Assembly: GCF_000756305.1 (NCBI RefSeq) | Contig: NZ_JRFE01000023.1 | Coordinates: 63,612-127,611 of the forward strand | Source of the DNA: Myxosarcina sp. GI1 | GTDB taxonomy: Bacteria; Cyanobacteriota; Cyanobacteriia; Cyanobacteriales; Xenococcaceae | DNA: 64,000 nt | Direction: 5' to 3' | Part shown: positions 26,979 to 36,874 of the stretch, piece by piece | How the letters are laid out: the number at the start of each line of letters is the position of its first letter | Position numbering within the stretch: the first letter of the stretch is position 1 | Program-made: the position numbers and the translations under genes | The notes under the pieces: model-generated | Told to the model about the DNA's origin: nothing | Database searches by the model: none | The model's input: only the letters and a program-made list of their open reading frames with translations

Positions 26979-29456
26979 ATGAGGAAAATCGCCAGATTAA
27001 TCAAGCTAAATGCAGGGATTTGTATCGGTGTAATACTGCTAACAATTTTAAAAGCCAAGCCTGTTTTCAGTGCGGAGCGAGTTATTTTTTCGATTCCTGT
27101 TTTGGGCGATTTTTACGTTTCTGTAGACTCTCTAGAAACTTTTGCCAAAACAGGGGAAATCACTTCAGACTTTGAGTTCTATGCCAAACGCCTCCAGCCG
27201 CACGCTCTAAACCAACTGCGTCAGGTATTGCGCCACCGTCTCGATATTTCGCCAGTGACCGTCTCGCGCCTAACCAACATGCCCATGGGTGAAGACTACC
27301 TCAAGCGGGTAGGTCAAATCGTCTCTACCCATCGCAAGCGCAATGGGATGTATGCGCTGCGGTCGGCTTTAATTTTAGCTGCTGCTGACCCTGACGGGTT
27401 GAGCCTGCTAAATATCATGCGTCAGTTTCCTACTCAAGATATGCGGATCGATAGCAATTTAGTTTTCTCTTTGATTAAAGAATCGGCAAATTACCTGGAA
27501 TATAACAAAACTACGGTAGAGGCGATCGCACAAGAAGCAGAAGCAGAGTTAAATAAAACGCAACTATCTCAGTCTCAAGATTTGCGACAACGAGGTGCAT
27601 ATCAAGTTGTCAAAGAAACTAGAACTTTCCAAATCGATCGCGTTCGTCAAACCCTAACTGGTCTATCTAGTTTTTATCGCCTGGATGCCGATCTTTATTT
27701 TCCTCAAGACTTTGGCAAACCAGCACCACTAATCGTGATTACTCACGGCTTTGGTTCCAATCGCTTCAACTATTCCTATCTAGCCGAACATCTTGCCTCT
27801 CACGGTTTTGTCGTTGTCGTTCCCGAACATATTGGCAGCGACAGCGAGTATCAACAGGCTTTCTTAAGAGGTGAATTAAGCGTCGATGTTAGTCCGATTG
27901 AATTTATTAGCCGACCTCTCGACGTAACTTACTTGCTCGATGCTTTAGAAAGCACAGCAGCTAAGAATCTTGAATGGCAGGGAAAAATTAAGTTCGACCA
28001 AATTGGGGTTATCGGTCATTCCTTTGGTGGAGCTACGGCTCTACTGTTGGCTGGAGCGGAATTAAACCGAGCGCGATTGCGTCAAGAATGCGATCGCTAC
28101 CAGTTCACCCTAAACGCCTCCCTGATGCTTCAGTGCCGCGCCAGATATTTGCCGCCTGGAGAATATCGCCTCCGAGATCCGCGTATTAAAGCAGCGTTAG
28201 CTGTTAGTCCAGTCACCAGCATTATGTTAGGACCAGAAGGGATGGGAGAAATCGAAATCCCAACGATGGTTTTGGGGGGAAGTCAAGATATAGTAGCTCC
28301 CTTTATTGCCGAACAAGCACATCCTTTTTTATGGTTGAATGCTACTCACAGGTATTTGGGATTGATGACTAATGGAACCCATTCATCGACCAGCAATGCA
28401 GAGGAAGTAGCTAAGATGGCTAAAATAATGCAAGGTCCGCGACCCGACTTGGGCAGAGGTTACCTTAAAGCTTTGAGTCTGGCATTTATGGAAGTGTATG
28501 TGCGCGATCGCTCGGATTACCAGCCATATTTGTCTACCTCTTATACCCAAACAATTAGCGGCGATGCTTTACCTTTACATCTTATTAAGTCTCTTACTCC
28601 CCAACAGTTAGAAAAAGCCTATGGTGATGTTCCACCCAAACCACCCATACCAGAACCCGTTGTAGCAGTCGAACCCCAAGCCGATGAAATATTGGCAGAA
28701 ATTAGAAGAACGGGAGTTTTGAAAATAGCGATGAGAAGCAATGCTCCGCCTTTTGGCTATATAGATCCCCAACAAGATCTTTGGACGGGTTATTGTTCCG
28801 ATCTAGCCGATGCTTTGGGTACTTATCTTGCTAACAAGCTCAACTTAGGCGCAGGAGTAGAAGTAATTAAGCTACCGTCTACAGCAGAAAATCGCTCGGA
28901 GTTGGTTAAAGATACGGTTCATTTGGAGTGCGGACCCAATACAATTACTGAAGATGCAGAAGTAAACTTTTCTAATGCTTTTTTTATCACTGGAACTAAT
29001 TTCTTAGTCGAAACTGACAAAAACATCGAGATTACTCCAGAAGACGAACTGAATGATTTAAGCATTGGGGTGTTGGAAAATACACTTACAGAACAATTTA
29101 TCAGACAAAATTATCCCCAAGCCAACATCGTATCTTTTTCAGGGGAAAAAGGTCGGGCTGAGGGAGTGAAAGCGATCGCCACAGGCGAGATCGATACTTT
29201 TGCTAGCGATGGAGTTTTGCTAGCAGGAGAAGTGGCACGACAAAACCTGGAACCAAAACAGTTCCAGCTAGTTCCAGAGAAACCTTTGACTTGCGACTTT
29301 TACGGACTGATTCTGCCCCAGAGCGATCGCCAGTGGCAAAGTACGGTCAATAGTTTTTTGAGCGATCGACAACTAGAACTGAGAGAAAAGTGGACTACTG
29401 GCTTTTCTGACAAATTGTTATCCGATCTCGATTATTGTGTGAACCAGCAGAGATAA
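26979..29456 (+). CDS. Fusion of DUF1400/alpha-beta hydrolase with a family 3 solute-binding domain
   Basis: 825 residues. A signal peptide is followed by a DUF1400-type region (about 30-165), with IPVLGDFYVSVDSLETFAKT. The alpha/beta hydrolase domain (about 210-530) has the oxyanion region ITHGFGSNRFNYS and the nucleophile elbow GHSFGGATA. An Asp (GGSQDIVAPF) and a His (NGTHSS) complete the triad. After a proline-rich linker (PPKPPIPEPVV) there is a complete SBP_bac_3 domain (about 568-825), with GVLKIAMRSNAPPFGYID and TGYCSDLADALG. The first two parts are a known cyanobacterial combination; the binding domain at the end is unexpected. It may bind the hydrolysis product or sense a ligand (inference). 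Confidence 0.87.
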   Translation: MRKIARLIKLNAGICIGVILLTILKAKPVFSAERVIFSIPVLGDFYVSVDSLETFAKTGEITSDFEFYAKRLQPHALNQLRQVLRHRLDISPVTVSRLTNMPMGEDYLKRVGQIVSTHRKRNGMYALRSALILAAADPDGLSLLNIMRQFPTQDMRIDSNLVFSLIKESANYLEYNKTTVEAIAQEAEAELNKTQLSQSQDLRQRGAYQVVKETRTFQIDRVRQTLTGLSSFYRLDADLYFPQDFGKPAPLIVITHGFGSNRFNYSYLAEHLASHGFVVVVPEHIGSDSEYQQAFLRGELSVDVSPIEFISRPLDVTYLLDALESTAAKNLEWQGKIKFDQIGVIGHSFGGATALLLAGAELNRARLRQECDRYQFTLNASLMLQCRARYLPPGEYRLRDPRIKAALAVSPVTSIMLGPEGMGEIEIPTMVLGGSQDIVAPFIAEQAHPFLWLNATHRYLGLMTNGTHSSTSNAEEVAKMAKIMQGPRPDLGRGYLKALSLAFMEVYVRDRSDYQPYLSTSYTQTISGDALPLHLIKSLTPQQLEKAYGDVPPKPPIPEPVVAVEPQADEILAEIRRTGVLKIAMRSNAPPFGYIDPQQDLWTGYCSDLADALGTYLANKLNLGAGVEVIKLPSTAENRSELVKDTVHLECGPNTITEDAEVNFSNAFFITGTNFLVETDKNIEITPEDELNDLSIGVLENTLTEQFIRQNYPQANIVSFSGEKGRAEGVKAIATGEIDTFASDGVLLAGEVARQNLEPKQFQLVPEKPLTCDFYGLILPQSDRQWQSTVNSFLSDRQLELREKWTTGFSDKLLSDLDYCVNQQR

Positions 29457-29518
29457 TATTATAGTAAATCTGGCGATCGCAACTTTTAATACACAGCGAT
29501 ATCTATAAAACTTTTTGG

Positions 29519-31243
29519 GTGAGCGATATGTTGGAAAAACGCTGGAGAACAATTATTCTAGGATTTTGTTTGGCTCTAATTCTGGTAGTTACTCCAAACG
29601 GACTCACTCAACCCGACTCAAGATCTTCTCCTGCAACAGAAAACAGTATATCTAGCGTAACGGTCGAGTTAGACGATCGACCTTTGCTTGTTGTAAAAAC
29701 AAAAGGGCTTGCGCCTTCTATTGATGAGCGAGCTTCGGACATCAAGCGAAGAATCGAGCAGTTTGCTAAATCTACAGTTTCAGTAGAGGCACTTAACACT
29801 TTGGATACTGAAGGAGCTACTCTCGTAGGAGCAGAAAATGAATTGCTGTTTGGCATCACTGATGAAGATGCTAAAGCAGTTGGCAAAACTCGCCAGGCTC
29901 TAGCTAAAGAATCTCTTCAAAAGCTACGACAGGCTGTCGAACGCTACCGCGAACAACGCAGCATCCAATCTCGAATCAGAGCTTCGATTATAGCTATAGT
30001 TAGTACCATCGGACTGTTGCTGTTATTAACTTTGTTAAATAACATAGCTCCGCAAATATATCAGTGGCTAGACGAGCAACGGAATCGCCGCATACCCAAT
30101 ATTCGCATTCAGAGTCTAGAATTAGTTTCTTCCTCTCAATTATCAGGATTTTTAAAAATACTCACCAAACTGATTCTTAGAGTATTGGCGTTGCTAGCTA
30201 TTTTTTGGTATCTCGCTCTAGTACTTAGTTTGTTTCCTCTTACCCGCAAGCTTGGCACGAGGATGTGGGGGTGGTTTGGGAGTCAGTTAGAGCGGTTTAG
30301 CAAAGGTTTTATCGATTACTTGCCAAATTTGATGACCATTTTGCTGATTGTCGTCATTGCCTATTGTGCGATTCGTTTTTCGCGTTTTTTCTTTTCTGCA
30401 TTGTCTAGAGGAGTCTTTACTCTGCCAGGGTTTTATCCAGAATGGGCGCAGCCAACTCACCAGTTGCTGACTTTTGCGATTGTTGCTCTGGCATTTGCCA
30501 GTTCGTATTTCTACTTGCCAAACGCCGAATCTCCAGCTTTTCAAGGAGTTTCGATTTTTTTAGGAGCTTTAGTTTCTTTTGGAGCTACCAATGCCATTAG
30601 CAATATTTTTGCTGGCATAACGCTGATTTATACTCGTGCCTTTATAGTAGGCGATCGCGTCGAAGTAGCTGACAAATTAGGGGACATAGAAGATAGAACC
30701 CTGCTGGTGACCAGGATTCGTACCGTAAATCGAGAGTTAGTGACAATTCCCAACAGCATTTTGCTAAGTAGCAGTATCGTTAACTACAGTGCTTTAATTA
30801 GAGAGACGCATACTTCTCTGACTTTACAAACTACAATAACGATCGGCTACGATGTTCCCTGGCGAGAACTCCACAATGTATTGATAGCTGCTGCCCTTGC
30901 CACAACTGATATCTTAGACAACCCAAAACCCTTTGTCCTGCAAACTTCTCTCGACGATTATTACGTCAGCTACAGACTTAAGGCATTTACCAATCATCCA
31001 GAAAGAATGCAGTTTATCTATTCAGAATTGCATCAAAATATTCAAGATAAATGTAACGAAGCAGGCATCGAAATTATGTCACCTCATTACACTACTCTTC
31101 GCGATGGCAACCGAACCACTATTCCCGAAAATTATTTACCACCAGACTACACAACACCTGGTTTTCAAATCGATTCTCAAATGTCGCCAATAGATCCTTC
31201 GAGCAGAGCATCAGATAATCTTAATTCCTCAAATTTCCCATAA
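29519..31243 (+). CDS. MscS-family mechanosensitive channel
   Basis: 574 residues from a GTG; an ATG three codons later is also possible. An N-terminal hydrophobic segment and a periplasmic helical region (about 40-150) come first. Four or five membrane helices follow (about 152-370). The pore-lining helix and beta domain follow as VSIFLGALVSFGATNAISNI, AFIVGDRVEVADKLG and VTIPNSILLSSSIVNYS, which are classic MscS features. A C-terminal mixed domain runs to about 535. Such channels release solutes on hypo-osmotic shock. It lies 62 bases after the hydrolase fusion, so co-transcription is possible. Confidence 0.93.
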   Translation: MSDMLEKRWRTIILGFCLALILVVTPNGLTQPDSRSSPATENSISSVTVELDDRPLLVVKTKGLAPSIDERASDIKRRIEQFAKSTVSVEALNTLDTEGATLVGAENELLFGITDEDAKAVGKTRQALAKESLQKLRQAVERYREQRSIQSRIRASIIAIVSTIGLLLLLTLLNNIAPQIYQWLDEQRNRRIPNIRIQSLELVSSSQLSGFLKILTKLILRVLALLAIFWYLALVLSLFPLTRKLGTRMWGWFGSQLERFSKGFIDYLPNLMTILLIVVIAYCAIRFSRFFFSALSRGVFTLPGFYPEWAQPTHQLLTFAIVALAFASSYFYLPNAESPAFQGVSIFLGALVSFGATNAISNIFAGITLIYTRAFIVGDRVEVADKLGDIEDRTLLVTRIRTVNRELVTIPNSILLSSSIVNYSALIRETHTSLTLQTTITIGYDVPWRELHNVLIAAALATTDILDNPKPFVLQTSLDDYYVSYRLKAFTNHPERMQFIYSELHQNIQDKCNEAGIEIMSPHYTTLRDGNRTTIPENYLPPDYTTPGFQIDSQMSPIDPSSRASDNLNSSNFP

Positions 31244-31372
31244 GCGCAAGCAACCTAATGTATACTGCTCGGTCGAATGGAAATTTTTAATTACTCAAAG
31301 CATTTTATTGCAAGTATAGTAAAACCTAAGATTTAAAACGATCGGCAGTAAATAATGATGAAAAAAGAACGG

Positions 31373-31675
31373 TTATTGCCCTCTTTTTTTAAGTCCATCA
31401 TCATAACCTTTATCGTAGTCTGAGGAGTTGCGAGGATTGTCGTACCTTTCGCCGTTGACTCCATCTTGAACGCCTCGGTAATATTCTTGCTCTGGCGGGA
31501 CTGATTTGTATCTGTCTTCTGTCGCCCGTTGATTATTTTTGTTGATAACTAAGCCAGTTGCGGCTCCCACTCCCACACCAAGCATGACATCACCAAAATC
31601 GGCTCTAGCTGGCGAGGGAAGACTAACAATACCGACTGTCAATGTAGTCAATCCGATTAAAGTTGCTTTATTCAT
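31373..31675 (-). CDS. Small exported glycine-rich protein
   Basis: 100 residues. A signal peptide (TLIGLTTLTVGIVSLPSPARA) precedes a glycine-zipper-like stretch (MLGVGVGAATGLVI), then a polar tail with two related segments YYRGVQDGVNGERY and YDKGYDDGLKKR. The Y-x-x-G-x-x-D-G repeats resemble those of small envelope proteins. Function is unknown. Confidence 0.65.
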   Translation of the reverse strand: MNKATLIGLTTLTVGIVSLPSPARADFGDVMLGVGVGAATGLVINKNNQRATEDRYKSVPPEQEYYRGVQDGVNGERYDNPRNSSDYDKGYDDGLKKRGQ

Positions 31676-31728
31676 GGAACACCTCGAATTTTAATGTAAG
31701 TAGTTTATCTATATAAATATAAATCGAC

Positions 31729-32373
31729 TTATGGTTGTTCTGATTCTTCGGTAGAGGGACGCTCGGATAGCCATCCTTCAAGGGTAGCAGAAACAATAGT
31801 TGGTTTTTCATTCACCATCCCGAATCTTAAGGTATTGATACTTCCAGATAAGAGTCTCGTTCCCTCTTGGTTGGTAACTTCTCGGAGACGATAAACGGTT
31901 GCAATGCCAAATTCGCCGTCAGTCGAAACTGAAATATCTACTTTCTGTTCTAGCGTCTTGCGGTTTTTAAAGCGATTGTACGATTGAGTTAATAAATTGC
32001 GATGTTCTTCTATACCGACCACTGTAGTTGTTAGCAAGGTATTTCCCATATTCAAGCTAACTTCAGAATGAGCAAAGGGAGCGACGTGTTCTAAAATTTC
32101 ATCGACATTCTCTTGCTCTCCAGCATCTTGGATCTGGGTTAATACTTGACGGATATTCTCTGCTGTTAGTTGACCTGTAGCTTCTTCAATAGGTTGTTCT
32201 GTTTCTGCTTGAGCTTGCTTAAAATCGCTATTAGTATTAGACTTTATCGATCGCGACGAAAATGTTGGTTTGTTTAGTCGCTCTATTGGAGCGGCCAATG
32301 TAGAACTGGTAATGCTACTGACGATGAAGAGCAGACCGATACCTATTATATTTTGTTGCCATTTCCCGTTCAT
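31729..32373 (-). CDS. Exported protein with an NTF2-like domain
   Basis: 214 residues from the ATG at 32373, chosen because GAGAGGAG lies eight bases before it. A signal peptide (NIIGIGLLFIVSSITSSTLA) and a low-complexity linker are followed by about 120 residues in the NTF2/DUF4440 style: QIQDAGEQENVDEILEHVAP, EEHRNLLTQSYNRFKNRKT and a strand-rich end. Such domains bind small molecules or act in dimers; no catalytic residues can be named. It precedes the gene at 31373 on the same strand by 53 bases. Confidence 0.65.
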   Translation of the reverse strand: MNGKWQQNIIGIGLLFIVSSITSSTLAAPIERLNKPTFSSRSIKSNTNSDFKQAQAETEQPIEEATGQLTAENIRQVLTQIQDAGEQENVDEILEHVAPFAHSEVSLNMGNTLLTTTVVGIEEHRNLLTQSYNRFKNRKTLEQKVDISVSTDGEFGIATVYRLREVTNQEGTRLLSGSINTLRFGMVNEKPTIVSATLEGWLSERPSTEESEQP

Positions 32374-32831
32374 TAATTGCACTCCTCTCAAAAATTTAAT
32401 CTTTGAGACATTTTTTTAGATAGATAAGAGCATATCTCTAAAAGATAAGAAAGTTATAACCAAATATATGCTGTCTAAATTTTTTAAAGGCTCAAATGAA
32501 TCGTACTTTTGCTGGTTTATAGTCAATTGTTTTCTTGACACTCTACATTTTTAGCCTTTACAATCGTGCAAACATTTTTTTATTATCTATGATAAAAGAC
32601 AGCCCTAATTAAAGAATCTGTTTCTAATATTCTGTTCCATAGTCTAAATTTTTTCTTTCAGTATCACGGTGGTCATCATTTCTTATTTGAGACTTTTGTG
32701 CGCCTGTTAGTTTGACTGAGTTAACTAAACTTTAAGCGAAAATTTAAATATTGCCTAAATCGATCGCATCTATATTACCAAATACATTAGCCGTTACGCC
32801 TACATTTAAGGGTAGAGGTATGTAAAGTAAA
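32374..32831. other. AT-rich intergenic region
   Basis: 458 bases upstream of the NTF2-like gene. I see no gene, RNA or repeat beyond A/T runs. Confidence 0.45.
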
Positions 32832-33111
32832 CTGAATCTATATTTGCCAACCATCATCGAGTTACAAGTTTGAAAAAGGCTCTTGCCCTTTTGGTGTTAG
32901 ACGTGAAGGAAACGGAACTGGCGTTGTTACGGTAACTAAGCCAAATGGTCATACCCGCGCTATCTTCTTTGAGAATGGAAAGGCAACAAGGTACGAGGTG
33001 CCAGAAGTAGATCCTAATGAATTTAGCGTCGAGAAGCAAGCCGATCTAAACGCAATTCGTATCGGTAGGGAACGCTACGAGATCTCCGATGCAGTTATTT
33101 TTGGAGGTTGA
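32832..33111 (+). pseudogene. Remnant of a conserved exported hypothetical gene
   Basis: An open frame of 92 codons without any ATG, GTG or TTG near its left end; it is preceded by TGA at 32829. The protein KGSCPFGVRREGNGTGVV, followed by RAIFFENGKATRYEV and ending IRIGRERYEISDAVIFGG, has the look of a real conserved domain. It therefore appears to be the 3' end of a gene that lost its start and signal sequence. The family is recalled only as conserved hypothetical. Confidence 0.55.
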
Positions 33112-33543
33112 TACTTTACTTTTCAACCGAAACTTGGCAATAATTCTTCTCTTAACCAAATTAAGTGACGAACGAGCGAATTGCTGCGATCGCGGTTTTT
33201 ATATTCAAATAGGGCAGTATAAGGGAATACGAATTATAGCGATCGCTCTCTCAGATAATTTACTCTACTTTTAAAACTTATTTAAGCTCTAAGCTATTCA
33301 GTGCTAAAAATCGAATTAGATATACTGTGGCTCAAACAGATAAATAGGCATCAAGTGATTGTAATAGAAGTCCAAACATAGAGTGCAAGCTATTTTTGAT
33401 TCACATTAAACGTAAAAGACAAAATTTTAACATTGTTAAAACTTCTTTTATAACTCTCTTACAAGTTCATATGTGAGCTTTATTTCTTTGTCGTATTTTT
33501 TTAGGGGTTACGACGACTCAACAATGAAAGAGACATTCTTCTA
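33112..33543. other. Intergenic region before the sulfatase island
   Basis: 432 AT-rich bases with no convincing gene. The promoter of the first sulfatase should lie in the last 150 bases; no operator stands out. Confidence 0.45.
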
Positions 33544-35253
33544 ATGAGATCTATTGCTTTTGCTCATATAACAGTTTCAAAAACTAAAAAACTGCGTATA
33601 AAGTTACTCAAAATTTTCAAGATTACGATCGCATCAGCTATATTGATGCTGTTTAATTTTGGTATTTTCAACAGTAACGTAGCTTTTGCAGCAAATTATG
33701 CTTCTAGCAATATCAAACCTGCATCGCAGGAAATTGCTCAACTGACGACTACTACTAAAAGCCCCAAAAAACCCAATATTATAATTATCTGGGGAGATGA
33801 CATCGGACAGAGCGATATCAGCGCCTATACTAAAGGTTTGATGGGCTTTAGTACTCCCAATATAGATCGCCTGGCAAAAGAAGGAGTTACCTTCACCGAC
33901 TATTATGGCGAGCAAAGCTGTACCGCAGGGCGATCGGCTTTTATTACCGGACAGAGCGTTTTCCGCACTGGCTTGAGTAAAGTAGGTCTTCCTGGTGCTG
34001 ACACGGGTTTGCAAGATGAAGATCCCACCATTGCCGAAATGCTGAAGGCTCAAGGTTACGCCACCGCTCAATTTGGTAAGAATCACTTAGGCGACAAAGA
34101 TAAGTTTCTGCCCACCGCTCATGGTTTTGATGAATTCTACGGCAACCTCTATCACCTCAACGCCGAAGAAGAACCAGAACTGCCCGATTATCCCAAACCA
34201 GAAGAGTTTCCCGACTTTAAGAAAAATTTCGGTCCTCGCGGCGTACTCCACAGTTTTGCCAAACCTGGTGGCGGACAGGAAATTGAAGATACGGGTCCTC
34301 TGACTAAAAAACGGATGGAAACTATCGACGACGATGTTGCCAATCGTTCTGTCGAATATGTTAAGAAGCATGCAGAATCGGGAGAACCGTTCTTTATGTG
34401 GACTAATTTTACCCACATGCACTTCCGCACCCATACTAAGCCTGAAAGTTTGGGTCAAGCAGGACGCTGGCAGTCTCCCTATCACGATACGATGATCGAC
34501 CACGACAAAAACGTCGGTCAGATCTTAGATGCGATCGACGAGGCGGGTATTGCCGATAATACGATAGTCATGTATAGCACCGATAACGGTCCTCACATGA
34601 ACTCCTGGCCCGATGCGGCAATGACTCCTTTCCGCAGTGAAAAAGATACGGGCTGGGAAGGTGCTTTTCGCGTTCCTGCTTTTGTACGTTGGCCAGGTCA
34701 TATCGAACCAGGTTCCATATCCAACGAGATTGTCTCTCACCTAGACTGGATGCCTACTCTAGTGGCAGCAGCAGGAGAGCCAGAAATCAAAGACAAACTA
34801 TTGAATAATTACCGAGTAGGCAACAAAAGATTTAAGGTACATTTAGACGGTTATAATATTTTGCCCTATCTCACGGGTCAGGAAGAACATAGCCCTCGCA
34901 ATGAGATGTTCTACTTCTCTGATGACGGCGATTTGTTGGCACTGCGATATGACAACTGGAAAGCCCATTTTGCCCAGCAAAGAACTCCTGGGACTCTAGC
35001 TCTCTGGGGTGAGCCATTTGTAGCAACCAGACTTCCCTGGCTCTACAATCTCCGTACCGATCCCTATGAGAAAGCTACGATTACTTCCAATACCTACTGG
35101 GATTGGTATCTCGACCACGTTTATTTATTGCTACCTGCAAATAAATATGTAGCTAACTTTCTAGAAACCTTCAAAGAGTATCCTCCACGCCAAGAGGCAG
35201 CTAGCTTCACAATCGACCAGGCACTTGAGAAGTTAAAACCTCCCAGTAGCTAG
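33544..35253 (+). CDS. Exported type I sulfatase, CxAxR type
   Basis: 569 residues with a long N-region and a hydrophobic export signal (about 25-50, ending VAFA). The metal-binding start of the fold is IIIWGDDIGQSDISAY. The modified-residue motif is C126-T-A-G-R (SCTAGRSAFITGQ), followed by GKNHLGD. The second metal site is YSTDNGPHMNSWPD. Sulfatases use a formylglycine made from the cysteine; C-x-A-x-R is an accepted variant of C-x-P-x-R. It cleaves sulfate esters, probably in the periplasm. The maturing enzyme is encoded 222 bases downstream. The substrate (aryl, alkyl or polysaccharide sulfate) is not known. Confidence 0.93.
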   Translation: MRSIAFAHITVSKTKKLRIKLLKIFKITIASAILMLFNFGIFNSNVAFAANYASSNIKPASQEIAQLTTTTKSPKKPNIIIIWGDDIGQSDISAYTKGLMGFSTPNIDRLAKEGVTFTDYYGEQSCTAGRSAFITGQSVFRTGLSKVGLPGADTGLQDEDPTIAEMLKAQGYATAQFGKNHLGDKDKFLPTAHGFDEFYGNLYHLNAEEEPELPDYPKPEEFPDFKKNFGPRGVLHSFAKPGGGQEIEDTGPLTKKRMETIDDDVANRSVEYVKKHAESGEPFFMWTNFTHMHFRTHTKPESLGQAGRWQSPYHDTMIDHDKNVGQILDAIDEAGIADNTIVMYSTDNGPHMNSWPDAAMTPFRSEKDTGWEGAFRVPAFVRWPGHIEPGSISNEIVSHLDWMPTLVAAAGEPEIKDKLLNNYRVGNKRFKVHLDGYNILPYLTGQEEHSPRNEMFYFSDDGDLLALRYDNWKAHFAQQRTPGTLALWGEPFVATRLPWLYNLRTDPYEKATITSNTYWDWYLDHVYLLLPANKYVANFLETFKEYPPRQEAASFTIDQALEKLKPPSS

Positions 35254-35344
35254 CAATAATGATTTGGTTGTTGGCTATTTGTCATCGATCTTTTGTCATT
35301 AGTCACTCGTTTTTTAAATAAAGCCTAAAAGACTAATGATGTTT

Positions 35345-35378
35345 AAAGCAGGAAAATGAGAAATCTCTTTCCTGCTTT
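35345..35378 (+). terminator. Hairpin terminator after the first sulfatase
   Basis: An 11-bp perfect stem, AAAGCAGGAAA (35345-35355) and TTTCCTGCTTT (35368-35378), with a further GAG/CTC pair inside. It lies about 90 bases after the stop codon. The T-run is short, but the stem is strong. Confidence 0.7.
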
Positions 35379-35475
35379 GTCTATAAGTCGCGATCGCCAC
35401 TATATTCTTTCTCTGTACTTATAGTGCTGGAATGAGAGAAATTATCCCTTTTGTATTACAAGTCGAATTGTAAAA

Positions 35476-36501
35476 ATGTTTATCAAAAACTATTTTTCGA
35501 GCCAATTAGTTGGCTTAAGTATCGCTATGGCGATCGCTCTTGTAGGTTTATTGAGTTTTCCTTTGTCAGTTCGGGCTAGCAACACCTCTTCCTGTCCAGA
35601 GGGGATGGTGTTTATTCCAGGGGGTTCTTTTACCATCGGGGCAGATAATTCTGAATTTATCGAAGAAAAAGCCGCTAAAGATGTTTCGGTAAAATCTTTT
35701 TGCATCGATAAACACGAAGTAACCAACGCCGAGTTTGCCAAGTTTGTCGAGGCAACAGGATACATAACTATAGCCGAACGTCCCCTATCTAAAGAACAGT
35801 TTCCCGACTTGCCCGACGAACAAAGGACAGCGGGTTCTTTGGTTTTTCAGCCTCCTGCCGAAGATAGCCGACAAATAGCGTATTTAAGTTGGTGGCACTG
35901 GACTCCAGGTGCCAACTGGCGACATCCTTTTGGAGTGGGTAGCGACATCGAAGGTAAAGAAAATTATCCCGTAGTTCACATTGCCTATGAAGATGCCGTC
36001 GCCTACGCTGAATGGGCGGGAAAAACGCTGCCTACTGAAGCCCAATGGGAATTTGCGGCGCGGGGAGGATTAAAAAATAAGAAATTTACCTGGGGGGATG
36101 AGTATTCTGCCAAGAAAGCCAATACCTGGCAGGGAATCTTTCCCTTTTTCAACACTAAAGAAGATAACTACGTGGGAACTGCTCCCGTTGCTTCCTTTCC
36201 CCCCAATCGCTATGGCTTATATGACATGACGGGTAATGTTTGGGAATGGACTTCTGACTGGTTTGCAGTTAGCCATGCCAGCAAAGCCCACAGCAGCGAT
36301 CCTACAGGACCTGCTAAAGAAGTAAGTTTCGATCCCAAAAAACCTGCCGACGGAGCCATGCACGTAGTCAAAGGCGGTTCATATCTGTGTGCCAAAAACT
36401 ATTGCAGTCGCTACCGCCCTGCGGCAAGAGAATCCCAGGCACCCGATACGGGAACTACACACATCGGGTTTCGCGGAATTGTAGCTTTGAGCGAATCGTA
36501 A
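35476..36501 (+). CDS. Formylglycine-generating enzyme (sulfatase-modifying factor)
   Basis: 341 residues with a signal peptide (VGLSIAMAIALVGLLSFPLS), so it acts outside the cytosol like its targets. The FGE-sulfatase domain opens with CPEGMVFIPGGSFTIGA and continues with DKHEVTNAEFAKFVEATGYI, GKTLPTEAQWEFAARGG and YDMTGNVWEWTSDW. The catalytic cysteine pair is in GGSYLCAKNYCSRYRPAAR, ahead of the final GFRGI. It oxidises the sulfatase cysteine to formylglycine with oxygen and copper (family knowledge). It sits between sulfatases one and two, so it should serve all three in this island. Confidence 0.95.
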   Translation: MFIKNYFSSQLVGLSIAMAIALVGLLSFPLSVRASNTSSCPEGMVFIPGGSFTIGADNSEFIEEKAAKDVSVKSFCIDKHEVTNAEFAKFVEATGYITIAERPLSKEQFPDLPDEQRTAGSLVFQPPAEDSRQIAYLSWWHWTPGANWRHPFGVGSDIEGKENYPVVHIAYEDAVAYAEWAGKTLPTEAQWEFAARGGLKNKKFTWGDEYSAKKANTWQGIFPFFNTKEDNYVGTAPVASFPPNRYGLYDMTGNVWEWTSDWFAVSHASKAHSSDPTGPAKEVSFDPKKPADGAMHVVKGGSYLCAKNYCSRYRPAARESQAPDTGTTHIGFRGIVALSES

Positions 36502-36874
36502 TGTTGTTAAACTCTTTAGCTCCATAACTATAAATTAGTCAGGCGATCGCTATTACGTAAATCAAAATGTTTTCTCTAATACATTTATCCTCAATCTGCT
36601 ACGCTACTCGCTCATTAAAGCTTTAGATTTACTTACAAAAAGAATATTTCTGTCAATAAATAAATGCCCGAATCGTCCTTGAAATCGGTGTTTTTGTTGC
36701 AGTTGAATTAGCGATCGCTCTCTTTCTTTATAGGTTCTTATATAGCTCTTATATCTTTGTTCTAGTCTAGATAACTGTAAAAAGATGCAAATGAATTGCT
36801 CTAGCACGCAGAGTAACACCTATTGTTGGTTGAATTTTAAATCTACAAAGTTAATACAATAAAATCTTCAGTCC
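36502..36874. other. Intergenic region, no supported gene
   Basis: 373 bases between the formylglycine-generating enzyme and the second sulfatase. A short minus-strand frame exists but has no recognisable family or ribosome site. A promoter for the second sulfatase may be here. Confidence 0.45.

Noticed and set aside
36604..36819. Minus-strand frame of 71 codons in the sulfatase island
   Set aside because: No ribosome site or recognisable domain; composition fits random AT-rich DNA.
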